Counted from the stretch's first letter, positions 42,905 to 53,705 are shown. The stretch is DNA of 64,000 nucleotides from JASHSH01 sp036490215 (GCA_036490215.1 DASXEH010000014.1:1-64000), one strand, 5' to 3'. Notes: generated by a model from the sequence alone, not told the origin. Made by a program: numbers and translations.

Positions 42905-44349
42905 AGGAACCGCTTGCGCGCGGCGGTCGCGGCAGCCTTGACCCGCGCCGGAGCGGTGCCGCCTTCGCTGGTCCGGCTCTTCACCGACGCATCCACGGTC
43001 AGCATCGCCAACGCATCCTTGGTCAGCCGCACATCGATGGCGCGCAATTCAGCCAACGGCACTTCGTCCAGCATACATCCGGCCTTTTCCGCCGCGGCAA
43101 CGACGCGGCCGACGATATGATGCGCCTCGCGGAAGGGTACACCCGCCGCGCGCACCAGCCAGTCTGCTAAATCCGTGGCCGTGGAAAAGCCGCTTTGCGC
43201 CGCATCGCGCAGCCGGTCTGTATTCACCTTCATATCGGCGATCATGCCGGTGGTGGCCGCGAGGCAGAGCTCGATCGTGTCCGCCACGGCGAAGACCGGC
43301 GCCTTGTCTTCCTGCATGTCCTTGCCATAGGCCAAGGGCAGGCCTTTCATGACAACGAGCAGCGATTGCAGATCGCCGAACACCTGCCCCGCTTTGGCGC
43401 GGACCAGTTCGGCGGCATCGGGATTGCGCTTCTGCGGCATGATCGACGAGCCGGTGGTGAACGCATCGGACAGCGACACGAAGCCATAGGGCGTGCTGGT
43501 CCAGATCACCAGTTCCTCGGCCAGACGCGACAAATGGGCGATGGTCAGCGCGGCGGCCGTCATGAATTCCAGCGCAAAGTCGCGATCGGACACGGCGTCG
43601 AGCGAATTGGCGCAGGGCCTGTCAAAGCCCAGCGTCTTGGCCGTCATCTTGCGATCGATCGGGAACGATGTGCCCGCCAGCGCAGCCGCGCCCAACGGCA
43701 TCTCGTTGCCACGCGCGCGGGCGTCGGCAAAACGGCCCCGATCGCGCCCGAACATCTCGACATAGGCCAGCATGTGATGACCGAAGGTCACCGGTTGCGC
43801 CACTTGCAGATGGGTGAAGCCGGGCATGACCGTATCGACATGCGCCTCGGCCTTGGCGATCAACGCATATTGCAACGCCTTGAGCCCGGCCTCCACACGA
43901 TCGATCGCATCGCGCACCCAGAGGCGCAGATCGGTCGCCACCTGGTCGTTGCGCGACCGCGCTGTGTGCAGCCGTCCGGCCGCGGGACCGATCAGCGTGG
44001 CGAGTCGCGATTCGATATTGAGATGAATGTCTTCGAGATCGGTGCGGAACTCGAAGGCGCCACTCTCGATCTCGGCCTCGATCTTGTCGAGCCCGGCCTG
44101 AATCGCCGCGCCGTCCTTCTTCGTTAACACGCCGACGGCCGCGAGCATTTGCGCATGCGCGCGCGACCCGGCGATGTCCTGCGCATACAAGCGCTTGTCG
44201 ATATCGATGGACGCGTTGATCTGCTGCATCAGCGCAGCAGGACCCGTCGCGAAGCGTCCGCCCCACATCGTATTGGACGCGTCTTTGCCGCCGCTTTTTC
44301 CTGGGCGCTTCGTGCTAGTCTTGCGTGTCTTGGTCGAGGCCTTGGTCAT
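42901..44349 (-). CDS. argH: Argininosuccinate lyase
   Basis: Final step of arginine synthesis. 482 residues from the ATG at 44349. The signature GSSIMPQKRNPDAAE and the early MWGGRFATGPAALMQQINAS are diagnostic. A lysine/threonine/serine-rich N-terminal extension of about 30 residues precedes the core, longer than usual. Overlaps lptM by 4 bases. Confidence 0.97.
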   Translation of the reverse strand: MTKASTKTRKTSTKRPGKSGGKDASNTMWGGRFATGPAALMQQINASIDIDKRLYAQDIAGSRAHAQMLAAVGVLTKKDGAAIQAGLDKIEAEIESGAFEFRTDLEDIHLNIESRLATLIGPAAGRLHTARSRNDQVATDLRLWVRDAIDRVEAGLKALQYALIAKAEAHVDTVMPGFTHLQVAQPVTFGHHMLAYVEMFGRDRGRFADARARGNEMPLGAAALAGTSFPIDRKMTAKTLGFDRPCANSLDAVSDRDFALEFMTAAALTIAHLSRLAEELVIWTSTPYGFVSLSDAFTTGSSIMPQKRNPDAAELVRAKAGQVFGDLQSLLVVMKGLPLAYGKDMQEDKAPVFAVADTIELCLAATTGMIADMKVNTDRLRDAAQSGFSTATDLADWLVRAAGVPFREAHHIVGRVVAAAEKAGCMLDEVPLAELRAIDVRLTKDALAMLTVDASVKSRTSEGGTAPARVKAAATAARKRFL

Positions 44350-44430
44350 CCTGGGTTCCGGAATAAGCCCTGGACGCCAAACACCCACGGGCCGGGACGA
44401 GAGAGTTAACAGCTTCGCACGGCGACAGAT

Positions 44431-45013
<583 letters not shown>

Positions 45014-45030
<17 letters not shown>

Positions 45031-45751
45031 CGTCCGCGTCGCCCCGCACGCGCCAGCCGCGCGCCGCGAACAGCCGCGCCAGCAGCACCGTGCCGACCAA
45101 GCCGCAATAGGATCCCATTGCGACGTCGCTTAAATAGTGGACCGAGATGATCACGCGCGTGGCGGCGATCAGCACCGCAAGGATCAGCCACAACACTTTG
45201 AACCGCGGTGCGATCACGGCAAGCGCCGTCAACGCCGCAAAAACCGTCTGCCCATGGCCGGACGGGAACGAGTTCATGTTCCAATGGAGCGTGAATGGCT
45301 GGAAGCCATAGGCCTGATGCACGAACAGTTCGTAAGGCCGCAGCCGTCCGATCAGCCCCTTCAGCACATCGACGACGATCCCCGACCCCGCCACCGAGGC
45401 GAAGAGGAAGAGCGCCGCATTGGCGTTGACCAGCATGCGTTCCGATGCTTCGGGCGTCTTCGCGCGCACCTGCGCCCAGCGGAATAGGATTGCGCCAACG
45501 CCCGATGGGACCAGCCACACCCAGCCGAGGCCGAGATCGGTGGCACGATGGGCGACGACCCATTCCGTCGTGCCCTCGATCAGATTGGCTTTGAACCAGA
45601 GCGCGACCGCGCGATCGAACCAGATATAGGAGACCGCGCAGAACGCCAGCACGACGACAAAGCCGAGCCCGAGGCGGCGTAGCAACGGCGGATCGATGAT
45701 GGGGTTGCTTGTCTCGGAGGCGGCCACGCTTCCCTCAATTGAGATCGTCAT
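45014..45751 (-). CDS. PAP2-family membrane phosphatase
   Basis: 245 residues. All three PAP2 motifs are present: KGLIGRLRP, FPSGHG and TRVIISVHYLSD. With several membrane segments, it probably removes phosphate from an undecaprenyl or phosphatidate-type lipid at the periplasmic face. The ATG at 45751 lies on the edge of a palindromic repeat; a longer frame from 45790 would be encoded by the repeat itself. Confidence 0.9.
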
Positions 45752-45836
45752 TGCGCGGCGCGGCGCGGTTCGCACGGCGCGGCGACGCAATCCAGAGTCT
45801 GAAGTCTGGATTGCTTCGCTATCGCTCGCAATGACG
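45746..45836. repeat. Intergenic palindromic repeat, family B, copy 1
   Basis: Starts CGTCATTGCG and ends CGCTCGCAATGACG, with internal CAATCCAGA...TCTGGATTG. The same pattern lies at 57197-57278. It separates the PAP2 gene from hbd. Confidence 0.75.
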
Positions 45837-45850
45837 CTGTTGGGTAGTGC

Positions 45851-46765
45851 CTACCGCGTCGGGATCGGGTTCGGGCCCGAATAATCGTAGAAGCCGCGGC
45901 CGGTCTTGCGGCCGAGCCAGCCGGCTTCGACATACTTCACCAGCAGCGGGCACGGCCGGTATTTGGTGTCGGCCAGACCTTCGTAGAGCACCTGCATGAT
46001 CGAGAGGCAGGTATCCAGCCCGATGAAGTCGGCCAGTTCGAGCGGCCCCATCGGATGATTGGCACCGAGCTTCATCGCCGTGTCGATCGAGATGACCGAG
46101 CCGACGCCTTCATACAGCGTGTACACAGCCTCGTTGAGCATCGGCAGCAGCACGCGATTGACGATGAAGGCCGGAAAGTCTTCGGCGCTGACGGCCGTCT
46201 TGCCGATCTTGGCCGCGATCTCTTTGGCCAGCGTATAGGTCTCTTCGGCGGTAGCGATGCCACGGATCAATTCGACCAGGCTCATGACCGGCACGGGATT
46301 CATGAAATGCATGCCGACGAACTTGGCCGGGCGATCGGTCGACGCGCCCAGGCGCGTGATCGAGATCGACGAGGTGTTCGACGCGATATAGGTCTCAGGC
46401 TTGATGATCGGACAGAGCTTGGCGAAGATTTCCTTCTTCACCTTCTCATTCTCCGACGCCGCTTCGATCACCAGATCGCACTCGGCGAACATATCGAAGC
46501 TGGTACCGGTCTTGAGGCGGCCCAGGGCAGCGGTCTTATCGGCTTCGCTGATCTTCTTACGCGCGACCTGCCGGTCCATATTGTGCGAAACGGTTTCCAA
46601 CGCCTTCTTCAGCGCTTCATCGGAGATATCCGACATGCGGACATCGATGCCCGCCAATGCGAAGATATGGGCGATGCCGTTGCCCATCTGACCGGCGCCG
46701 ATCACGCCGACAGTCTTGATGGAATTGATATCCGCGCGTGCGGCGCCTGTTGCCATTTGTGTCAC
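45851..46765 (-). CDS. hbd: 3-hydroxybutyryl-CoA dehydrogenase
   Basis: 304 residues. VIGAGQMGNGIAHIFALAG binds NAD, VGMHFMNPVPVMSLVE is the catalytic region with its histidine, and FIVNRVLLPMLNEAVYTLYE the C-terminal helix. Oxidises or reduces 3-hydroxyacyl-CoA in butyrate, PHB or fatty-acid metabolism. Follows etfA with a 4-base overlap. Confidence 0.95.
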   Translation of the reverse strand: MTQMATGAARADINSIKTVGVIGAGQMGNGIAHIFALAGIDVRMSDISDEALKKALETVSHNMDRQVARKKISEADKTAALGRLKTGTSFDMFAECDLVIEAASENEKVKKEIFAKLCPIIKPETYIASNTSSISITRLGASTDRPAKFVGMHFMNPVPVMSLVELIRGIATAEETYTLAKEIAAKIGKTAVSAEDFPAFIVNRVLLPMLNEAVYTLYEGVGSVISIDTAMKLGANHPMGPLELADFIGLDTCLSIMQVLYEGLADTKYRPCPLLVKYVEAGWLGRKTGRGFYDYSGPNPIPTR

Positions 46766-47697
46766 TTGGATAGCTCCGCTGCGAGTTCCGGCAAGGCCTG
46801 GAACAGATCGGCGACCAGACCGTAGTCGGCCACTTGGAAGATGGGCGCTTCCTCGTCTTTATTGATGGCGGCAATGACCTTGCTGTCTTTCATGCCGGCC
46901 AGATGCTGAATGGCGCCGGAAATACCGACGGCCAGATAAAGTTCGGGGGCGACGATCTTGCCGGTCTGACCGACCTGCAGATCGTTGGGCACGAAGCCCG
47001 CATCCACCGCCGCGCGCGAGGCGCCGACAGCAGCGCCGAGCTTGTCGGCCACGGCTTCGATCAGCTTGAAGTTGTCGCCCGAGCCCATGCCGCGACCACC
47101 GGAAACGATGACACGGGCGGCGGTGAGTTCGGGACGTTCCGTCTTCGATTCTTGGCGCGAAACGAATTTCGAAAGGCCCGGATCGTCGGCTGAGGTTGCG
47201 TTTTCAATGGCGGCCGAACCGCCTTCGGCCTTCACCGGTTCGAACCCGGTGCCGCGCACGGTGATCACTTTGATCGCGTCCGTGCTCTTCACCGTAGCCA
47301 GCGCATTGCCGGCATAGATCGGGCGCACGAAGGTGTCTGGCCCGACCACGGCGACGATGTCGGAAATCTGCGCCACATCGAGCAGCGCGGCGGCCCGCGG
47401 CAAAACATTCTTGCCGAAAGTGGTCGAGGCGGCCAGCACGGCGGCATAGGATTCCGCCAGGCTGACGATCAGCGCGGCATAGGGTTCCGCGAGCGGCTCG
47501 GCATAACGCGCGTCGTCGGCCAGAAGCACTTTGGCGACACCCGCGATCTTCGCGGCCGCTTCGGCGGCGGGCTTGCAATCGGCGCCGGCCACCAGCACAT
47601 GGACATCGCCGCCCAGCTTCGTGGCGGCGGCCACGGTAGTCAGCGTTGCGGGCAGCACCTTGCCATGGCTGTGCTCAGCTAAAACAAGCACGCTCAT
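46762..47697 (-). CDS. etfA: Electron transfer flavoprotein alpha subunit
   Basis: FAD-carrying subunit that passes electrons from acyl-CoA dehydrogenases to the ETF-quinone oxidoreductase. 311 residues. VIVSGGRGMGSGDNFKLIEA and AVGISGAIQHLAGMKDSKVI are the FAD-binding blocks. Overlaps etfB and hbd by 4 bases each. Confidence 0.97.
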   Translation of the reverse strand: MSVLVLAEHSHGKVLPATLTTVAAATKLGGDVHVLVAGADCKPAAEAAAKIAGVAKVLLADDARYAEPLAEPYAALIVSLAESYAAVLAASTTFGKNVLPRAAALLDVAQISDIVAVVGPDTFVRPIYAGNALATVKSTDAIKVITVRGTGFEPVKAEGGSAAIENATSADDPGLSKFVSRQESKTERPELTAARVIVSGGRGMGSGDNFKLIEAVADKLGAAVGASRAAVDAGFVPNDLQVGQTGKIVAPELYLAVGISGAIQHLAGMKDSKVIAAINKDEEAPIFQVADYGLVADLFQALPELAAELSK

Positions 47698-48446
47698 GGG
47701 ATCACCTTCGCTTCGTTCTTCAGTTTGTCGACCAGTTCGGCGACGGTCTTCACCTTGACGCCGGACTTGCGCTTGGCGGGCTCTTCCACCTTCACCAGGA
47801 TCAGGCGCGGCTTCACGTCGACACCCAGATCGGCGGGCGTGGTCGCCTCGATCGGCTTCTTCTTCGCCTTCATGATGTTCGGCAAGCTCGCATAACGCGG
47901 CTCGTTGAGGCGCAGATCGGTGGTCACCAGCGCTGGCATGGCGAGACTGACCGTCTCAAGCCCGCCGTCGATTTCGCGCGTCACCTCGGCGCGATCGCCA
48001 TTGATCACCAGCTTCGACGCGAAGGTGCCCTGCGGCCAACCGAGCAGCGCCGCCAGCATCTGGCCGGTCTGGTTCGAGTCGTCGTCGATCGCCTGCTTGC
48101 CGACGATGATCAGCTGCGGCTGTTCCTTGTCGGCAATGGCCTTCAGCAGTTTCGCCACGGCGAGCGGCTGTAATTCTTCATCTGTCTGCACATGGATGCC
48201 GCGGTCGGCGCCCATAGCGAGCGCGGTGCGGATCGTTTCCTGGCATTGCTGCACGCCGAGCGAAACCGCGACCACTTCCGTAGCCTTGCCGGATTCTTTC
48301 AAGCGCAGCGCCTCTTCGACTGCGATTTCGTCGAAGGGGTTCATGGAGAATTTCACGTTGGCCGTGTCGACCCCCGTTCCATCTGCCTTAACCCGGACTT
48401 TCACGTTGAAATCGACGACGCGTTTGACCGCTACAAGAACCTTCAT
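47694..48446 (-). CDS. etfB: Electron transfer flavoprotein beta subunit
   Basis: 250 residues. MKVLVAVKRVVDFNVKVRVK opens the nucleotide-binding subunit, and PALVTTDLRLNEPRYASLPN is the family signature. ATG at 48446; the frame extends upstream to 48536 but without family similarity. First gene of the etfB-etfA-hbd operon. Confidence 0.97.
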   Translation of the reverse strand: MKVLVAVKRVVDFNVKVRVKADGTGVDTANVKFSMNPFDEIAVEEALRLKESGKATEVVAVSLGVQQCQETIRTALAMGADRGIHVQTDEELQPLAVAKLLKAIADKEQPQLIIVGKQAIDDDSNQTGQMLAALLGWPQGTFASKLVINGDRAEVTREIDGGLETVSLAMPALVTTDLRLNEPRYASLPNIMKAKKKPIEATTPADLGVDVKPRLILVKVEEPAKRKSGVKVKTVAELVDKLKNEAKVIP

Positions 48447-48694
48447 GTCCTCTCCTGCGACGCACCCCATCCCCATGGGGGTCGTTAGTCCCGCAGGCTT
48501 GACGCCTGCCGTCCCCCGCTTATTGCAGCGCAGCATAGGGGAGGCGTCATAGTATTGTCAATTGAGCGGCTGAATCGCGTAAATGACCAACAACGCTGGC
48601 TTAAATCGCCAAGGTTGAGCGGCGGATCAGCTCGATAGGATGTTTTGCGGCGCGGCGGATAGGGCCGCGCCGCAAGGTGCCCTATCCAGGCCGC

Positions 48695-49162
48695 TTAAGA
48701 AGGCCGTTCCGGTTGCTGCGCCGCCGCCTGTTCCATGCGCTGGCGGAACAGACTGACGAAATCGATCGGCTGCAACATGATTGCCGGGAAGCCGCCGTCG
48801 CGGACCGTGTCGGCGATGATATTGCGCGCGAAGGGGAACAGCAGACGCGGGCATTCGATCAGCAACAGCGGTTGCACATGCTCTTCGGGCATTTGCACCG
48901 TGAAGATGCCGCAATAGGTGAGATCGAGGATGAATGCCGTCTTATCCTGCAGCTTGCTTTCAATCTGCAGACGCAGCGTAACCTCATGAATCGGGCCGCC
49001 GAGCGATTCTGAGTCGAGATTGACCGAAACCGTCACCTCGGGCTGCCCTTGGGCCAAGGCCGCAAAAATCTGGGGCGTGCCCGGTGCCTCGAAGGACAGG
49101 TCCTTGATGTACTGGGCATTGACTTGGAATGTCTGGGCTGGTCCGGCGGCAGCGTCGCTCAT
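48695..49162 (-). CDS. secB: Protein-export chaperone SecB
   Basis: Keeps precursor proteins unfolded and hands them to SecA. 155 residues. FQVNAQYIKDLSFEAPGTPQ and ECPRLLFPFARNIIADTVRD are the family signatures. The ATG at 49162 is correct for the chaperone core; an upstream ATG would add 32 unrelated residues. Divergent from the Tim44-like gene. Confidence 0.97.
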   Translation of the reverse strand: MSDAAAGPAQTFQVNAQYIKDLSFEAPGTPQIFAALAQGQPEVTVSVNLDSESLGGPIHEVTLRLQIESKLQDKTAFILDLTYCGIFTVQMPEEHVQPLLLIECPRLLFPFARNIIADTVRDGGFPAIMLQPIDFVSLFRQRMEQAAAQQPERPS

Positions 49163-49363
49163 TATATCCTCTGGATCATCATTTCGTAGCGCCCGGCTTG
49201 CTATCACGGAACCCCCCGATTGCACAACCCGATGGGCTTGCAGGGGCATTGAGGTCACAGGCGGGCGCTTGTCCCGGGCGATGCGATAGCCTATCTGTTG
49301 GCTGCCAGCCCGGGACGATTTGCCTGGCCTGTGGGATGGCCGTTCGGAAGGCGATTACCCCCA

Positions 49364-50074
49364 ATGGGCTCCAATTATGTCGATGTCGTCGTCTTTGCGC
49401 TGATTGCCATTTTCGTTGGCTTGCGGCTGCGCAGCGTTCTGGGCCGGCGAACGGGCAATGAACCGCCGCCGTCGCAGTTCCGGCCGTTCAATGGTGCCGG
49501 CCAGAATGACAGCGCGAATGGCCCCAATGGTCCGGGTGGCGTGGTGACACCGCTGCGACCCGGCAATGGGCCGGGCAATGGGCCCATTATCGAAGGCACC
49601 GCGATTCCCGCCGCCGATCCGGTGGCGGCCGGGATGGCGCGCATCCAGGCCCTCGATCCCACGATCGTCGCTGACGGGTTTGCAGAGGGCGCGCGCGGCG
49701 CATTCGGGATGATCCTCGACGCGTTTGCCAAGGGCGACGAACCCACATTGAGGCCACTGCTCTCCGACGACGTCTTCCAGAATTTCGTGCATGTGATTCG
49801 CCAGCGCCGCGAAGCCGGCGAGATTTGCGAGAACCAGCTTGTGCACATCGCCTCGGCCGAGATCGTCGAGGCCGACATGGCTGGAAAGATGGCACGCATC
49901 ACCGTGCGCTTCGTCAGCCAGCAGGTGATCGCCGTCAAAGACGCGCAGGGCCAGGTGGTCGAGGGCGATCCGGCCAAGCCGGTCCAGGTCACCGATCTGT
50001 GGACTTTTGCCCGCGATCCCCGTTCGCGCGATCCGAATTGGATTCTGGTCGCGACCCGCAGCCAGGACGAATGA
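49364..50074 (+). CDS. Tim44/TimA-like membrane-associated protein
   Basis: 236 residues. One N-terminal membrane segment (YVDVVVFALIAIFVGLRL), a Gly/Pro/Asn-rich linker, then a Tim44-type domain (FAEGARGAFGMILDAFAKGD, ARITVRFVSQQVIAVKD, DLWTFARD). The bacterial version resembles the mitochondrial import protein. The start overlaps nothing; its stop overlaps mltA as ATGA. Confidence 0.93.
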   Translation: MGSNYVDVVVFALIAIFVGLRLRSVLGRRTGNEPPPSQFRPFNGAGQNDSANGPNGPGGVVTPLRPGNGPGNGPIIEGTAIPAADPVAAGMARIQALDPTIVADGFAEGARGAFGMILDAFAKGDEPTLRPLLSDDVFQNFVHVIRQRREAGEICENQLVHIASAEIVEADMAGKMARITVRFVSQQVIAVKDAQGQVVEGDPAKPVQVTDLWTFARDPRSRDPNWILVATRSQDE

Positions 50075-51348
50075 CCCACTCAACGCCGCGACCTGACGCT
50101 ACGACTCTGAGTCGCGCCGCCGCCGTCGTTTCGACCGTCATGCTTCTCCTTGTCGCAGCCTGCGCCGAAGAACCGGTGGCACGCCAGGCGCCTGCGTCGA
50201 TACCATCGACCGCGCCATCGGCCGGCGAGCACATTGCCCTGACGCCAGTTGATTTCTCGGCGCTGCCCGGCTGGCAGGACGACACTCTGGGCGAAGCGAC
50301 CATCGCTCTGGCCAAGAGCTGCTCCAAGATCGCCGATCTGCCGCCATCGCAGCCGATCGGACGCGAAGGCGTGGGCGGTTCAGCCGGCGATTGGCTGGGC
50401 CCCTGCGGCGCGCTGCGCGACCTCAACATCAAAGACAGCGTGGCGGTGCGCCAGTATTTCGAGACATGGTTCCGTCCATTGCGCGCGACAGCAACCGGCA
50501 GCAATGGCCTCGCGAGCGGATTGTTCACCGGCTACTACGAGTCCGAGCTGAATGGATCGCTGGTACGCGATGCCAAACACCGCGTGCCGCTCTATGCCCG
50601 CCCTGCCGATCTGGTCGCGCTCGATCTCGGCCCATTCGATGCGACGCTCCAGGGCAAGCGCATCTGGGGCCGGTTCGACGCCAATAATCGCCTGGTGCCC
50701 TATTGGACGCGCCAAGAGATCGAGAACGGCGCGCTGGGCGGAAACGCGAAAGTAATCCTGTGGATCGACGATCCGGTCGACGCCCATATCCTGTCGATCC
50801 AGGGCTCGGGCCGCGTGACTTTGGCCGATGGCGGCACGATCCGCGTCGGCTTTGACGGTACCAATGGCCGCACCTTTGTCGGCATCACGCGCATTCTGAT
50901 GGACGCGGGCAAGATCAATGCCCATCAGGCGACGATGCCCGATACGCGCGCCTGGCTGGAAGCGCATCCCGCGGACGCCGTAGCGTTGATGGACAAGAAT
51001 CCGCGCTACATCTTTTTCCGTCTGATCGAAGGCGACGGACCGATCGGCGCGCAAGGCGTGGCGCTGACGCCGCTGCGCAGCCTGGCGGTCGATCCGAGCT
51101 TCATTCCGCTTGGCATGCCGATCTGGCTCGACACAACCACGCCCGACGGCAAGCCGCTGCGCCGGCTGATGGTGGCGCAGGATACGGGCGCGGCGATCAA
51201 AGGCGCGATCCGCGCCGATATCTTCTGGGGCACAGGGCCGCGTGCCTTCGACCAGGCCGGGCGGATGAAGAGCACTGGCGCGTTCTATCTGCTGGTGCCA
51301 CGCCAGCGCAGCGGCCAGGTTGCTCTGGCCGGCAATCCGGCTAACTGA
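50071..51348 (+). CDS. mltA: Membrane-bound lytic murein transglycosylase A
   Basis: Cleaves peptidoglycan to 1,6-anhydro-muropeptides. 425 residues. A lipobox (LVAAC, cysteine 31) anchors it. SGLFTGYYESELNGS, then IQGSGRVTLADGGTIRVGFD and the C-terminal 3D-type domain (VAQDTGAAIKGAIRADIFWG) with catalytic aspartate are diagnostic. It overlaps the Tim44-like gene by 4 bases, the usual arrangement. Confidence 0.95.
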   Translation: MTHSTPRPDATTLSRAAAVVSTVMLLLVAACAEEPVARQAPASIPSTAPSAGEHIALTPVDFSALPGWQDDTLGEATIALAKSCSKIADLPPSQPIGREGVGGSAGDWLGPCGALRDLNIKDSVAVRQYFETWFRPLRATATGSNGLASGLFTGYYESELNGSLVRDAKHRVPLYARPADLVALDLGPFDATLQGKRIWGRFDANNRLVPYWTRQEIENGALGGNAKVILWIDDPVDAHILSIQGSGRVTLADGGTIRVGFDGTNGRTFVGITRILMDAGKINAHQATMPDTRAWLEAHPADAVALMDKNPRYIFFRLIEGDGPIGAQGVALTPLRSLAVDPSFIPLGMPIWLDTTTPDGKPLRRLMVAQDTGAAIKGAIRADIFWGTGPRAFDQAGRMKSTGAFYLLVPRQRSGQVALAGNPAN

Positions 51349-51353
51349 TTGCG

Positions 51354-51833
51354 ATGGCGCGACGAGCCGGCAAACGCGCATCAGAAAGCGTGGCCTATGC
51401 CGGGCTGTGCCGCGCCTATGGCAATCAGCGCATCCTGGTGTTTGTCGACCCCCGCGTGGCCAACCGCCCCGGCTCGCCCTCTTACAACGCCGTCGATGTC
51501 TTCGCGCCGCCGCTGATCCTGTTCGCGGCCAGCATCACGGTGCTCGCCACTTTCGGCCTGCTCGACTGGATCATCTGCATGATGGTCGTGATCCTGTTCT
51601 GGGCCTTCGTGCAGCCGCCGATCGTACGCTGGCGTGCGATCCGCCGTGCCAAACGCATTGCCTTCGCCAGTCTCGAAGGCTTCAAGGCGGTATGGGTATT
51701 GGGCGGCTTTGCTGTCGCGCTGAAGGATTTTCCCGAACGCAACTGCATCGCACCCGCTGGCGATTGGCGCGGTTTCGCATCGGAGTATCTGGTCGACCCG
51801 ATCGACTCCGAACCAGCCGCAGCCAAGACCTGA
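51354..51833 (+). CDS. Small two-helix membrane protein of unknown function
   Basis: 159 residues. Two adjacent hydrophobic segments (APPLILFAASITVLATFGLL, WIICMMVVILFWAFVQPP) with polar ends. No family recognised. It sits 5 bases after mltA and 6 before the Smr gene, so it is co-transcribed with both. Confidence 0.75.
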   Translation: MARRAGKRASESVAYAGLCRAYGNQRILVFVDPRVANRPGSPSYNAVDVFAPPLILFAASITVLATFGLLDWIICMMVVILFWAFVQPPIVRWRAIRRAKRIAFASLEGFKAVWVLGGFAVALKDFPERNCIAPAGDWRGFASEYLVDPIDSEPAAAKT

Positions 51834-51839
51834 ACGATT

Positions 51840-52388
51840 ATGGCGCGCACCCGCACCTTGCAACCGGACGAGGCGCAACTCTTCCAGGAGACGTTGCGCG
51901 ACGCAAAACCGTTGCACGGCAAGAAGCGCAAAGCCGCCGCGCCGGCCGCGCCAACCAAAGCGTCCAAGGCGAAAGCATCGTCCGCCGAAGCGCATCCGGC
52001 ACGCAAACAGCCGACACTGCCGCCGCGCACCGCACCGCTTGCGCCATTGGCGCCGGGCCCGACCCCGGGTGTCGATCGCCGCACCCATGACCGCTTCAAG
52101 AAAGGCGAGATGGTGATCGACGCCAAGCTCGACCTGCACGGCATGACGCAAGACGCGGCCCATGATGCGCTGCTGCGTTTCGTCGAGCGCGGCGCCAATG
52201 CCGGCTATCGCTGCATCCTGGTCGTCACCGGCAAAGGCTTGCGCGAAGGCTCTGGCGTGTTGCGGACGATGGTGCCACGTTGGCTCAACGAGGCCAGCCT
52301 GCGGCCCTATCTGCTCGCCATCAATCGCGCGCGGCCGCAGCATGGCGGCGACGGCGCGCTCTATGTGCTGCTGAAGCGCAAGCGGTGA
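51840..52388 (+). CDS. Smr (MutS2-like) domain protein
   Basis: 182 residues. A Lys/Ala/Pro-rich N-terminal half, then the Smr core: LDLHGMTQDAAHDALLRFVE, CILVVTGKGLREGSGVLRTM and YLLAINRARPQHGGDGALYV, with the catalytic DLHG and TGKG loops. Such domains nick branched DNA or cut RNA. Terminal member of the Tim44-mltA-DUF-Smr run. Confidence 0.92.
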   Translation: MARTRTLQPDEAQLFQETLRDAKPLHGKKRKAAAPAAPTKASKAKASSAEAHPARKQPTLPPRTAPLAPLAPGPTPGVDRRTHDRFKKGEMVIDAKLDLHGMTQDAAHDALLRFVERGANAGYRCILVVTGKGLREGSGVLRTMVPRWLNEASLRPYLLAINRARPQHGGDGALYVLLKRKR

Positions 52389-52397
52389 CGAGAGCCC

Positions 52398-53666
52398 CTA
52401 ACTCAATAGCGTCCGTGTCATATAGGCGTTGCGGAATTTGCCTGCCGGATCGTGCGCATCCATCAGCGCGCGGAAATCCGTTAGTCGCGGAAAGAGCCGG
52501 CGGATCGTCGCCGGCGGCATCGTGAACATCTTTCCCCAATGCGGGCGCGGGTGATAGGGCGCGAGCGCGGCTTCGAGACGGGGCAGCACCACCTTGAGCG
52601 CAGGCCAATCCTGCTTGAACGAAAAATGGAAGACCACACAGGGCACCTGATAACACGGGCTCATCCATAGATCGTCGGCCGCGACGGTACGGATCTCACC
52701 GACGAGCAATTCATTTTTCATCCTCGGACCGAACTGCCGGAGCGCGCGGATCGCCGCGACGGCATGGTCGCGCGGCACGAAATATTCGACCTGCAGCTCA
52801 TCGCCGCTGGCCGGCGTGAACCCCATGCGGAAATGCGGCAGCCGATCATGCGCCGGCCCCGCCACGCCAAGCTGCTCCGTGCAATTGACGGAATCGACGC
52901 CCACGATCGGATGCATCTTCACCGTCGATGGACGGCCGCCGAAAAGCGAATCCTTGGCTGCGAATGCCGTACCCGGTTCAACTTCGCTTTTCACCCAGAC
53001 TTGTTCGACCACATCGATCTGCCAGGGCGTAAAGGCGCTGACGCTGTAACCGCTCGCCATGATCGCGTCGAAATGGTTTTCGTATGCATCGAACGGCAGA
53101 TCGAGAAAAACGTCCTGGCGGACCTGGAAGGCTGACCGGATCGCAAGGGTGAGCTTGGTGACGACGCCGAGCGTGCCGAGATGAACAACCGCGCCTGGAA
53201 ACACGTCAGGGCTTTTGTCACGCGACAGGGTGACGAGATCGCCGTCGCCTTTGACGAACTCGATCGCGGTGATCGCCGTCGCCAGATTGCCGAGCGCGCC
53301 CGATCCGTGCGTGGCGGTGGCGATGGCGCCGGCCACCGAGATATGCGGCAGCGACGCCATGTTGAGAAGCGCGTATCCCTGATCGTGCAGATAGGGCCCG
53401 AGCTCGCCATAGCGAACCCCACCTTCGATCGTTACCTGGCTCTTCGTCTTGTCGAGCGCGACGACGCGGTTGAGGCGTTCGAGCGAAATCTGGGTGCCGG
53501 TGGTGTCGGCGATGTCGTTGAAGCAGTGGCGCGAACCGACGACGCGCACCATCTTTGCGGCGCGCACAGCCTCTTGCGCTTCCGCTACAGAAGTCGGAAC
53601 CACAAACCGGTCGGCGCCGTAGACGAGATTCTTGGCCCAGTTGGTGCGCGTATCGGCGTTCGTCAT
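52398..53666 (-). CDS. FAD-dependent sugar-lactone oxidase (D-arabinono-1,4-lactone oxidase type)
   Basis: 422 residues. The PCMH FAD-binding domain (MVRVVGSRHCFNDIADTTGT, VTIEGGVRYGELG, ASLPHISVAGAIATATHGSG) is followed by the lactone-oxidase C-terminal domain, ending HPRPHWGKMFTM and FRALMDAHDPAGKFRNAYM. The AGAIATATHG turn is the covalent-flavin region in relatives. Oxidises aldonolactones or alditols; the exact substrate is unknown. Confidence 0.88.
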   Translation of the reverse strand: MTNADTRTNWAKNLVYGADRFVVPTSVAEAQEAVRAAKMVRVVGSRHCFNDIADTTGTQISLERLNRVVALDKTKSQVTIEGGVRYGELGPYLHDQGYALLNMASLPHISVAGAIATATHGSGALGNLATAITAIEFVKGDGDLVTLSRDKSPDVFPGAVVHLGTLGVVTKLTLAIRSAFQVRQDVFLDLPFDAYENHFDAIMASGYSVSAFTPWQIDVVEQVWVKSEVEPGTAFAAKDSLFGGRPSTVKMHPIVGVDSVNCTEQLGVAGPAHDRLPHFRMGFTPASGDELQVEYFVPRDHAVAAIRALRQFGPRMKNELLVGEIRTVAADDLWMSPCYQVPCVVFHFSFKQDWPALKVVLPRLEAALAPYHPRPHWGKMFTMPPATIRRLFPRLTDFRALMDAHDPAGKFRNAYMTRTLLS

Positions 53667-53705
53667 CCGACGATCTTAGCCAACCACGATGCCGAAGCGG
53701 AAGCG